Assembly (NCBI GenBank): GCA_016490735.1
Contig: JAEMWC010000010.1
Span: 256,001 to 320,000 of the forward strand
Origin: Pachyseris speciosa
Taxonomy: Eukaryota; Cnidaria; Anthozoa; Scleractinia; Pachyseridae
DNA: 64,000 bases
Reading direction: 5' to 3'
The position numbers were made by a program, and so were the translations under genes. This document shows, one piece after another, positions 22,144 to 32,061 of this stretch; the first letter of the stretch is position 1; the number at the start of each line of letters is the position of its first letter. The notes under the pieces are model-generated. The model saw only the letters and a list, made by a program, of their open reading frames with translations, was not told where the DNA came from and did not search any database.

Positions 22144-22533
22144 GGGCCTGTTCACATGGAGGTGGGGGACCCCAGGAAGGTGAGGTCCCCCACTAGGTGG
22201 GGTTACCAATCTCTCCATACAATCTCTCTTTCTTTCTCGATCGCGTTTACATGTGATGTGGGGTACCTCACCGGTCAGCCAGGGCGGGTAACCCGCTCAG
22301 CTGGGTTGAGTTTTCTCCATGTGAATGCTGGACGTGGTGTGGGGTGATACTCATCCGGGCAATTATCTCTGAATTCGTTTGTCAATATACGTTCTTAGAG
22401 ACCACACCATAGCATTTTAAACCTCACCCCAGCGCCCCGGGGTTGCATGTGAAGCCCAGATAGCTTTTTATGACCATGGGTAGGTGGGGGACATCACCTT
22501 CTTAGGGTCCCACACCTCCATGTGAACAGGCCC
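22144..22533. mobile_element. 390-bp MITE, right arm (mirror of 20245-20634)
   Basis: Reverse complement of the left-arm MITE with only scattered mismatches. The truncated second copy is mirrored at about 21873-22096. Both MITEs therefore preceded formation of the palindrome. Confidence 0.85.
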
Positions 22534-22682
22534 TTAGTTTGGTCGTAATGGCAGGGGCTGCTTGTTGAACGCTAGTGTTATGCGAACTCTAGAAAAACAA
22601 CGCATATCTAACTTGAGAAACAGTAATTCAGTATCGTTGACTGTTTCAGAGGACTAAATTGTAATATGGTTGAAGAACTTAC

Positions 22683-22769
22683 CCGAGACAAAGCGCTGTT
22701 CAGGGCGTCGTTGACTGCTCGAGAAACAGCTTCAGTAATAACGTTAGACAACGATTCCCGAGACGCCAT
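22683..22769 (-). pseudogene. Transposase-gene exon 1, right arm
   Basis: Mirror copy of 20009-20095 with the same ATG and donor site, pointing toward the centre of the palindrome. The upstream TATA seen in the left arm is altered here (TATACTGATAAA instead of TATATATAAA), so the two promoters are not equal. No catalytic exon follows on this strand. Confidence 0.55.
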
Positions 22770-23378
22770 AATGATTAGTTTCTCGACTCACTATTCCCCG
22801 CCTTAAACTGAACAAATTACCAGTTGGCACGCTATCGATGGCATAAATTTACGCTGGGCCAAGTCATCTTCCTTGCGATTTGTAAATGGCAAAGTTATGT
22901 TGCTGCGATTTAGAAATCGCAAAGTCACGCAAAGGTTGTACAGTGGAAATTTATCAGTATAGGGAGCTTTAGCAACGAGAACGGTAACGGCAACGAGAAT
23001 GCCACAAAACAATAACAAACAATGGCTCCGCACGTGCGTTTTGGTACATGTGTTTACCGTCCTCTGCAAAATAAAAACAACAACGTGAAATGACCAAATT
23101 TTAGGTTTCTCGAGAACGTTAGTGCGTTACGGTAAATGTCACTTTCTTTCTCTTACCGTAACGCCGTTTATAGTAATTTAGTCCCTGGTTTATATTGTTA
23201 ACATCTTACAAGCTAAACAAATTGAAATAATCGCGAAAGAGTTACAAAAACGAGAATTTATATTTTGAAAACGACTTTTTCGGCCGTCGTCGTTGCGAAA
23301 GCTCCCTTTTATGACCAAACGACTACATTTGCAATGTACGAAATACCAAAAATTGCACCAAACTGTTGAGTAAATAAT

Positions 23379-23468
23379 ATTTTTACACTTGGCGGCCATA
23401 TTTTTACACTTGGCGTATTTTTACACTTGGCGTACTTTTACACTTGGCGTAGTTTTACACTTGGCGCC
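23379..23468 (-). repeat. 17-bp mini-repeat, right arm
   Basis: Mirror of 19312-19402, five TTTTTACACTTGGCG units. Confidence 0.8.
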
Positions 23469-24545
23469 CAACCGCCACGTCATTATTTATAAACCATGAA
23501 ATTTTGCAAGGGCCGCTAAATTCATTATTTATAAACCATGAAATTTTCCACCCGCTAAAGTCATGATTTATAAATCATGGAATTTGCCAAGCGCCGCTAA
23601 ATTCATTATTTATAAACCATGGAATTTTGCCAAACGCCGCTAAAATCATGATTTATAAACCATGGAATTTGCCAAGCGCCGCTAAATTCATTATTTATAA
23701 ACCATGAAATTTTGCAAGCGCCGCTAAAGTCATGATTTATAAATCATGGAATTTGCCAAGCGCCGCTAAATTCATTATTTATAAACCATGGAATTTGCAA
23801 GCGCCGCTAAAATCATGATTTATAAACCATGGAATTTGCCAAGCGCCGCTAAATTCATTATTTATAAACCATGAAATTTTGCAAGCGCCGCTAAAGTCAT
23901 GATTTATAAATCATGAATTTGCAAGCGCCGCTAAATTCATTATTTATAAACCATGAAATTTTGCAAGCGCCGCTAAAGTCATGATTTATAAACCATGGAA
24001 TTTGCGAGGCGCCGCTAAATTCATTATTTATAAACCATGAAATTTTGCAAGCGCCGCTAAAGTCATGATTTATAAACCATGAAATTTTGCAAGCGCTGCT
24101 AAAGTCATGATTTATAAACCATGGAATTTGCTAAGCGCCGCTAAATTCATTATTTATAAACCATGAAATTTTGCAAGCGCCGCTAAAGTCATGATTTATA
24201 AACCATGGAATTTGCCAAGCGCCGCGAAATTCATGATTTATAAACCATGAAATTTTGCAAGCGCTGCTAAAGTCATTATTTATTATTTATAAATAATGAC
24301 ATTTGCCAAGCGCTTAAGTCATTATTTATAAATAATGACATTCATGCAGCACAGCAAAAGGCATTATATATAAATCATAGAATTATGCTCATGGCCTGAA
24401 ATTTCATTATTTATAAATAATAAATTTGCACAACTGGCAAACTTCATTATTTATAAATAACAGATTTACGACTGCTTTGCCTAACTTCATGATATATAAA
24501 TAATTTTGTAAGACATAGCTTTATTTATAAATAAGGAAAAAAACG
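23469..24545. repeat. Subterminal palindromic satellite, right arm
   Basis: Same unit family as the left arm but about 330 bp longer, with roughly 22 units. The arms have thus changed copy number independently since the palindrome formed. One junction has a doubled TTATTTATTATTTATAAATA (about 24277). Confidence 0.9.
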
Positions 24546-26811
24546 GCATGAATTTAGTCTAAATAATAAATTTACAAACGGCGCCCCATATATTTGACAC
24601 CAGATCTGTTCCACGCTGGAGAGAATGGCTTTATTATTTTTAAACAGCCAAATTAGTTATGTGGGCGCTCAATTACATTAGGTGTTTGTGTAGGGCGCGC
24701 CAGCAAGGAATAACGATTGTCATAGAAAAAAATTTCTATCAATTTGTGAAACCACAAGTTAGAGTTAATTGAGAATAGCAAGCTCTGTGGGATGGAATGA
24801 TTAGCTATTTACTGTATGTTTCTTTCGGCGGCTTTTACAGATGAAAACTTCTTTTCCGAAGTGGTCACGTTTCGAACACTGAGAAAGTTAAGAGAAGGAA
24901 ACACGTACAAAGCAGAAAACGACGAGAAAGACACGTATGAAAATAAGGGGAGATCAGAACAAACAAAACTATAGTTCAGCCCGCCAAACAACTTTTAAAC
25001 ACATACTGCCTGTTTCAAATATGGCAGAAAATTTGATGATCACGTACGGCTCAGAATTCATATCCTCTTTGGATGGCCCGGGCGTTTTGCTTACTAACAT
25101 GAGTTTCGTTAGAAATGCCGCTCTGGCTTCACGCATTTATGCTGTTTTTCAGCCAAATGTAAATGTTTTTGGGAACATTACTTTACTTTTTTGACAAATT
25201 TGTCCTCCAAAACAAAAACCTCGCAATGTGCAAAACACTCTTTCATTAGGGTTTACCGAAGTTCAACATGATTCCCACTTAGAACGGGAGTCACTTTTTG
25301 AAATAAAATATCTTTCAATTCGCCTTCTCGTATCACGAACACAATCTTTTTTTTTTTTGCGTGTATACACCTGCTACGAAACTGACTAATTGTGCACAAC
25401 TGCCAAGGGTAGATGCACTGGAGGCAAACAAGAGAGATCTTTGCACGCTATTATACAAGTACTTTCTGAAAAATTCAAATACCAAAAACATATATTTGAT
25501 TGATGTGTTTTGCTAATGATGCAAACCCCAGTCTTATAAAGCGAGAATTAAAATGTAGGGAAGGTCTCTTCAGGGTTTATCGCGTGCCTGACGTTTCTGA
25601 TCTATTTTGACGCTTACTTTTGTTCACATTTCTTTCAATTCTCTTTATGACTCTTTAGTGCCGTGCCATATGTGCAGCTATTAAAGAAAAACAAAACCCA
25701 CCGAGTGCATTTTTGAGGAATATTGGCACGAGGGAATTTTGAAGAATGAGAGTCTAGAGAAGTACAAGCCGTAAGCGAGTGCATTTAGCACCTTTTGAGC
25801 GTTTCTTAGCAGTTGTTAACCTTTCTTTACCTCTTGCATTAAATGTACATGTTGCAGGTTTTAAAACATAGCAGCTTGTCTTCTGTTTAAAATTTATTGG
25901 CTTGTATTGGTTTGGAAAGTCTAATCAGATCCAAAAGCATAAAATGTATCTTTTTCCCGTTGATTTACAAGGCCTAGTTTAAAATAAAAAAAATTAAGCA
26001 CTCGCATCAAACAGAAGTCACCTGCAATAGGGCTTATGGACGAATATTCGCGAAAAGCCCATTAAAGAAAATTTTGAATCGATATTATTTGCTAACTGTT
26101 ATTTAAAACCCACGCAGATCGCACAAAACAAATAGCAAGGCGACACAAGAATGTCATACTCGAACTTCCTTTATAAAAGGGAATAAAATATTGCAACGTA
26201 TCACTGTAATACGTGGTATTTTTGTCTTTCTCCCAAGTTTCAGCGAAATTAATAATAATTTAGATACCACCAGAATGTCTTCTAGATAAACGCCATACTC
26301 TTTTTGTCTGTTAGCGCTTCCTTTAGTTTTATCGCTACTGCTAAAAGGTATCAGACACTATGTACTATTTCAAAACAGGGGGATCTTTTGGCTCCAAATT
26401 TAAGCTTTCAAATTTGAATCTCTCAAATCGTAATAACCCTGAGTGAGTCTTAAGCTTACAAATCCTCTTTATATTCTCGGAAACTGCATTGGCTTTTATT
26501 AACTCACTCCTTCATTCTGCTCGAATGATCTCAGAATTTACTTGGTACCCTGTCATCAGGTGTGACCAATTTGTCACGTTTGCTGTCCAGTTTGGTTAGG
26601 TTCAGCACGAGCGACTTTCCCGTGCGTTGTTACCGTTTTACAGCTCTAAACAACAAAAATTTGCAAATTTGTAGGATTTCTTTGACTGATCCTCTGCCCT
26701 CCTGTGAACAATTCTTTCCCTTTCCTTGAATGCACCTGCTCAGTCTGTTACAAGTTCAAAAACAGGAAGCAAATAGAAAACACAACAGCATCATTTTACG
26801 CACATTCATTA

Positions 26812-27158
26812 TGAAAGCATTATGCGCATGTCATCGCCTTACCCGGCCGTAGGGTCGACCTCCGGGCTAACCAGGGGGATTGTAAAATCAGTCAAGCAAG
26901 CTTGAGGAATTTCCCGGGGAGTCGAGGAATCTTGCATGACAAAGTCCCCTGGGTGAGGTGTCTCTCAGCAGAAAATCCCCATGACATCCTTTACAAACTA
27001 GTGATTTTCCCCGCACCCCTAATCTTTGATCGTAAAACAATGTCGTTTCTTCCCCTACCCTAGGGCAAAGAATCTCATCCATCTCTTTGTATTCCCCCAC
27101 GTATCTCCCTGGTTGGCCCGGGGGTCGACCCCACGGGGAAACCGATTGCATGTGCGTT
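26812..27158. mobile_element. MITE-like insertion, unit 5 copy
   Basis: Homologue of 790-1131 at the same relative position, with the same inverted GGTCGACC / GGGGAAACCGATTGCATGTGC ends. A 112-codon frame across it on the - strand is a chance reading of the repeat. Confidence 0.6.
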
Positions 27159-27287
27159 AGGTTGATAAGTTTGGCTAATTGAAGCTCGACACCCGCTCTT
27201 AATTTGGCTTGCGAGACAAAGATCAATAGTCATTTGGTCATCACTCACGGGTATATTACGAACCAACTTAATGACAAGCTCCCACTT

Positions 27288-27361
27288 GGCTTGTTAGCTC
27301 AGTCGGTAGAACACTGCACCGGTATCGCAGAAGTCGTGGGTTCGAATCCCGTACAATTTTT
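27288..27361 (+). pseudogene. tRNA-like relic, unit 5
   Basis: GGCTTGTTAGCTCAGTCGG (box A) and GTGGGTTCGAATCCC (box B) are intact. Only half of the acceptor stem pairs (TTGT/ACAA), and the 3' end runs into TTTTT. Confidence 0.7.
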
Positions 27362-28250
27362 CAGGCTTTATTTTTACTACTGCTTTAGTAGTGTTCATAA
27401 CTGCGATGATCACTCACATATTCATTTATCAATCCGTACTTCAAATTTATGATTTTCATATATTGATATATAGTCAAACATGGAACATTTAACTTTTTAA
27501 GAGAAGCAAATTTTTGGCGGTGTATCTCTGGCGTTTTCTGTAATGACCGAGTCCCTGATCATTAGAACGCCAAAAATTTGAAACATGCAATTTGACGGAA
27601 GCAAATTTGTCTCATGAGAGGGGTGAACAATAAATTGAGGACATCATTTGAAAATTCTTGCAAAAGATGTCGATTACTTTTTCTCTCGAAATGAGAAGGA
27701 CGGAATAAGATCTTAAAGAAACATTGCTACAAGGCATTTGCAGACAAACAAGAGAAATACCTAACGCTTTAAATTACGCACATACATTCATAAATATACC
27801 AGTAGTTCAATTTAAGGAAAACATTAGTTTGATAAGTTTCGCTAGCGGTGTCTCCGACATCCTCTCTTAATTTGAGGACGAGATAAAAGCAACAAAATCT
27901 GGAACATTTAACTTCTTAAGACGGAGAAATTTTTGGCGGTGAATCTCTGGCATTCAGTTTAATGATTTGAGTTCATGATCATGTGATCGCAAAACATTCG
28001 AAACATATGCTATTGGAGGGATCAAATTTTTCCTACGTGAGTGTGAATAACAAACTGAGGCGAACATCATGTTAAACTTTTAACAAGAACTATTGGGAAG
28101 CTCGGGGTGGGGGTGGGGTACAAAATACGCCCTTAGCGAAACAGGGCTGCAAGGGAATTTCAGACAAACACGATAAATACTCAGCCATTACTGGAAGTTA
28201 GATATCATATATCCCAGAACTATATTTCATAGGCGGTCGTCTCGATGCTA

Positions 28251-30089
28251 TGATCCGGTGTTTGAACATATCGAGCGAACCAGCAAGAAGAGTAAGGAAG
28301 AGAAGTTACTGTTAAGAAGCTTAAAGGAGTTACGTCACGGTCTTTGGATCTTGAAAAATTTAACCTCAATTTTTCAAAAAGGTCATTTGTAATCCGTTTC
28401 AATCTTGTCCATCCTTCACCATCCTCGCCATATTTGCATTTAGTCTTGTCTCTTTGGTGCTTATCAGAGATTTCCTGACACATTGTTATTTCACTGTTTT
28501 CCATTATTTACATGACCCAAAATATCGTGACCGAGCCCCATTAAGTTAATGGGCTTAAAGTAAGAGAAGTAAAATGTGGTGGCCGACAAGGAAGAAAAAA
28601 AATGCCAAAAGCTATCACGCAGGCGAAGATTCTACAAAAAAGTCGTGCAAATTGTAATTGAATAAAAAATAAAATATCGACAAAGGAACGTTCTTTTTCA
28701 CGCTGTGACTAGGAGAGAGGTCCTGCAAATCATTCCTTGGAAGTTTAATACATTAAGACAGGACCCTGTGCCCTAAAAAACGCATTGTTTATGGAGAGAA
28801 AAGCTAACCTACTATAAGCCTGCAGAATCCTTTCAACATACAAATTTCTAGATTGATCCGTTCTATGCTATTTTAAGAAGTAACAGATGGTAGACAGGAT
28901 CAGCAAAGGATTAGTTATAGGAGAGGGCTGTACATCGACTGATGCATGTGGATTCACAAAACATTTTCTCTTAAACCTTAAGTTCGCTATTTCTAGTTGA
29001 AAACCCTGTCTTAAATGAGATGTACAGACAATACGGATAAAACGGTTCACCTTGAGGCATGTCACATGCCGAAGTTTCCGTTGCAAACAATAAGATTTTG
29101 TCTGCTTGGCTAACTTCTTCCTTGGCTTATGATAATTTACGAGAAAAAATGGACAAAAAGGTATCCAGGATAAAACATACTAACAATTATTTAAAAACTT
29201 ACTCTAGCTAAAGAGTTTATAACTATCTATCGAGCTTTCAGCTGTAACGCTACATCCTCCTAAAGATAAAAAATTAAAAAATACAGTATTTTATCAAACT
29301 TGGCCCGACGGACCCGGCGTTTGTTTGAAGCCAGCGTTTAATCGGGGTCCGGCATTTTTAAACCAGGTGCAATTTTCTTGACTTTGTTATTGATATATTA
29401 CTATCCATTCTCCGGGACCCAGAGGCAATTTCTTACGGCGGAACGATTATTCTCTTCGTCCCGATCCGACAAACTGTCCTCAAGTCACCGAAAATGATTA
29501 CAGGGGTTCCACTGTATTACCAAACCAAACAGGAATTTTTAAGTAATGCATGAACAAAACATAGCAAGTAGATGGGTACAACTAAAGAATGTTTTGATTT
29601 CATAAAAGGCAACTTCGCCAACGTCGTTCTTGCGAAATTTCTGCAGTACTATACGGAAATATTTAAACTGGCTAATCTTCGTAATCTTCGGGGCCTCGAA
29701 CAAACCGCGGGGCCTCAATCAAATGCCCCCCCCCCCCCCCCCCATTACTAGTTTTCACCCGGCGTTTATACGAGGCCGGCGTTTAATTGGGTCCGGCGTT
29801 AAATCGAGAAAATACGGTATCTATGAATAATAAAACGAACAATATAATGAAGAAAGAAAACGTGATGCCTAATTGAGCAAGCTGCATGTATTTTTCTTTA
29901 AAAATAGAGTACTGATTGGGTAGTATAGCAGTTCTTGCCGGCATTATTTACCAGCATGACAAAAACAAATGTTACTTCTTAAAATATTACTATTGACGAA
30001 TACAAAAGTAGGAATTCGAAGTTTTGGAGTGCTCGCGCGCCAGGTGATTATAACAGCACCACATACACTTTTGCTGATTAATAATAATA

Positions 30090-30133
<44 letters not shown>

Positions 30134-30426
30134 AATATAATTTATCAGGATAACCATTTCAGTTATAACAACTGCCATGAATATGAGTCTTGTGTAAGAT
30201 GAATAAAAATCAAACTTAACATTAAAAACAAAAACAAAACTGTAAAACTATATACCTTGATGATTAGTACTGCCCGGATAAAAATTATATACATCCATTA
30301 TATAGGGTAGCGACCTCATAAAAATGCTCTCTTAGTCGACTCTAGATTGACTCTATGAATAGATAACTTATCCTTTATTTCTTAATCCTAGTGTCGTGAT
30401 GAATATCATTATTTCTGCTGATGCAA
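28251..30426. other. Unit-foreign sequence, no gene recognised
   Basis: Homology to the array ends near 28250. A 94-codon - strand frame (28220-28504) overlaps the junction and has no recognised domain. The part 29270-29825 is repeat-like: GACCCGGCGTTTG...GTTTAATCGGGGTCCGG near 29312 recurs as CCCGGCGTTTAT...GTTTAATTGGGTCCGGC near 29758, with an 18-nt C run (29727-29744) and AAAATACAGTATTTTATC / GAGAAAATACGGTAT ends. An (AAT)n microsatellite occupies 30077-30130. Confidence 0.5.
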
Positions 30427-30640
30427 ATAACTTGAGGCTTGTCCATGAAGACAATTCTTGACCAGCTTGACAATATGTTTATCTCTTCTCGTCTTAAGTA
30501 GGTCCCAGCCAAGATTGCAGATATGCAGATACGTTGCGGATATCAGTGCGCGGGTTTTCCCGTTTTTAGTAAAGTATATTCTCCACCCTTCAAATGAACA
30601 GTGGTCTTTTCTATCCCGTAGAAACAGTTATTCTACCGAT
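30427..30640 (-). pseudogene. LINE reverse transcriptase C-terminal fragment
   Basis: On the - strand about 70 codons are open to a TAA. They contain a LGWDLL-x-TRR-x(12)-NCLHGQASSYL pattern, typical of the region after the RT domain of CR1/L2-type LINEs (consensus LGW..L..RR...K.LHG.AP.YL). It is a short isolated scrap, and the family cannot be fixed from it. Confidence 0.5.
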
Positions 30641-31021
30641 CCAGCTTATGATTCGCCGTACAAACCGACAATTTTGTGATGCAGAGAGCGAATGAGACAC
30701 TCCTATAAAAGTGGACGAATTTGTGGCTTGTTATATTTACTAGGATAAAAAACTAAAATGCATTTGTTTTAATGTGCCCTCGCGAAAAAAATTTTTCGAC
30801 AGGCCTATTCTACTGAACACGTACGCGCTTTAAGCCTGACAAGGACTGACGCACTGAGGGCAAGCAAAATACATCTGTGCAGAATTGAGGCTCTTAAATT
30901 GGTGAAAAGTTCCATAAAAAGAAATTAATTTTATCAACTGAAAGTTATGATTGGCGGGAATACGTTTTCATCAATGATTGACGTGCTGCAAATCGTGAGA
31001 AAGAACCAACCGAACCTTCAG

Positions 31022-31030
31022 CATAAATAG
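31022..31030 (+). promoter_or_regulatory. TATA-like core element of GPCR copy 4
   Basis: CATAAATAG in the TTCAGCATAAATAGAGCAAC context, 58 nt before the ATG. Sequence further upstream differs from the other copies. Confidence 0.55.
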
Positions 31031-31087
31031 AGCAACGTTGGCCTTAAAACGGAGAGACAACTACAGCAGGACTATCAGAAAGTGAAA

Positions 31088-32061
31088 ATGAACATAACGG
31101 CAAATGGATCGAGCTGCTCCATCGTTAATTACCCTACTGCAGCCAAAATTGGGCAAACCGTTGCTTACTGCCTGATCTTTGTTGTTCGCTAGTCGGGAAT
31201 TCCTTGATAGGAATACTTGTTTACAAAACGCAAACCTTGAGGAAACCGATAAATTATTTCATCGTCAACATGGCCATATCCGACATGCTGTTCTCTATAT
31301 TTCTGTTTCCGCGGAAGCTAAGTCAGTTGTACTTTAACTCCTGGCTTATCAGTGGTCCTCTTGGTCAGACCCTGTGCAGATTGGTTCCCTTCTTCGTAGT
31401 TGTCTCCGTTAATGTGTCTATTCAAAGCCTGGTTCTGGTTGCAGTGGATCGATTTGGAGCCGTGTTCTTTCCTCTCCGCTCCCCACTCATCAGTTCAAAG
31501 CTGTGTACCTACTTTGTTCTCGCCACCTGGATCGTCGTTATGGCATTCTGCTCTCCACTTCTCTTCAACTTCAAACTTGTTGAATTCAAAGGACAACTGT
31601 CTTGTCTCAGGTTTTGGAATGAAGTGTTCGGAGAGTACTCTTCTGAATCAAACTACTTCTTAGCAGCCGTTGTCGTAATGGTTTACATGCCTTTCGCCTT
31701 GTTGCTCGTACTTTACTCCATCATCCTTATCAAACTTAAGTCGCAGAAGATTCCAGGCGAACAATCAGCCAACGCAGAGCAACAACGAGCCCAAAGAAAC
31801 AGAAACGTGCTGAAGATGGTCATTGCTATCGTGTTGGGGTGTGCACTGTGCTGGGTACCTTGGAGTATTATCTTGTTGCTACTCGTCTTTGACAGTGACA
31901 TTACTTCAGCTTGTAGCTTCTTTCTCTATTATAACATTGTCAAAATTATAGCCGCCTCAAATTGCGCCATCAATCCATGCATCTGCTTTATCTTCAGTAG
32001 TAATTATCAAAGAGCTCTTAAGGGACTCCTGAAGTGTTCTAGCCGCGTAGAGCAACAGTAA
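31088..32061 (+). pseudogene. Class A GPCR, copy 4, single frameshift in TM1
   Basis: The ATG at 31088 starts the family N-terminus, but one T is missing in TM1 (about 31186, GTTGTTCGCTAG against GTTGTTTCGCTGG), giving an immediate TAG. From about 31204 the rest of the receptor reads without a break to the stop at 32061: TM2 Asp, DRF at the end of TM3, TM4 Trp, ECL2 Cys, CWVP in TM6, NPCIC in TM7 and a Cys-containing tail. The first in-frame ATG after the lesion lies in TM2, so a functional seven-helix product is unlikely. The promoter looks intact. It is either a very young pseudogene or an allele broken in this haplotype. Confidence 0.85.

Larger units (their letters stand above)
18527..24590. 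mobile_element. 6.06-kb palindromic IS3EU-like DNA transposon
   Basis: The termini are perfect inverted repeats starting TATGGGGCGCCGTTTGTAAA. The target duplication TATTTG flanks both ends (18521-18526 and 24591-24596), and the homologous empty site is visible near 9690. The arms 18527-21122 and 21656-24590 are inverted copies. A single-copy centre carries a truncated D-D-35-E transposase and a second 53-bp inverted repeat (21535-21587 / 21598-21650). TAY termini, 6-bp target duplications and an IS3/rve-type catalytic core match the IS3EU superfamily as I know it. The arms hold a subterminal satellite, a 17-bp mini-repeat, a TATA/exon 1 module and two MITE insertions each. Confidence 0.85.
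16133..26146 (+). repeat. GPCR-array unit 4 (no GPCR body, carries the palindromic transposon)
   Basis: Starts with the CTTTGCTGAACGGTT landmark. The region up to 18520 parallels units 1 and 2 but lacks the tRNA-like relic (homology at 16925-16985 is collapsed). It is split by the transposon at 18527-24590. The continuation 24591-26146 is a close copy of 9672-11165. At about 26146 the unit stops before reaching a GPCR and jumps to position about 120 of a new unit. Confidence 0.75.

Noticed and set aside
22156..22347. 63-codon frame identical in both transposon arms
   Set aside because: Lies within the GGGCCTGTTCACATGG MITE and simply mirrors the element.
18560..24545. CRISPR-like regular arrays of palindromic repeats
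   Set aside because: The spacing is regular, but the spacers are themselves repeated and the context is a eukaryotic transposon with no cas genes. It is a subterminal satellite.
26888..27226. 112-codon - strand frame with Cys and Arg residues
   Set aside because: It spans a MITE-like repeat; the unit 1 homologue has stops and frameshifts.
28220..28504. 94-codon - strand frame, Lys/Asp/Glu rich
   Set aside because: Crosses the array/foreign junction, has no recognised domain or splice context. Kept as unassigned.
29944..30202. Poly-Leu, poly-Ile and poly-Asn frames
   Set aside because: Translations of the (AAT)n microsatellite.
31204..32061. Treating GPCR copy 4 as an intact 285-aa gene
   Set aside because: The apparent start is TTG within TM1; no ATG gives a full seven-helix protein.
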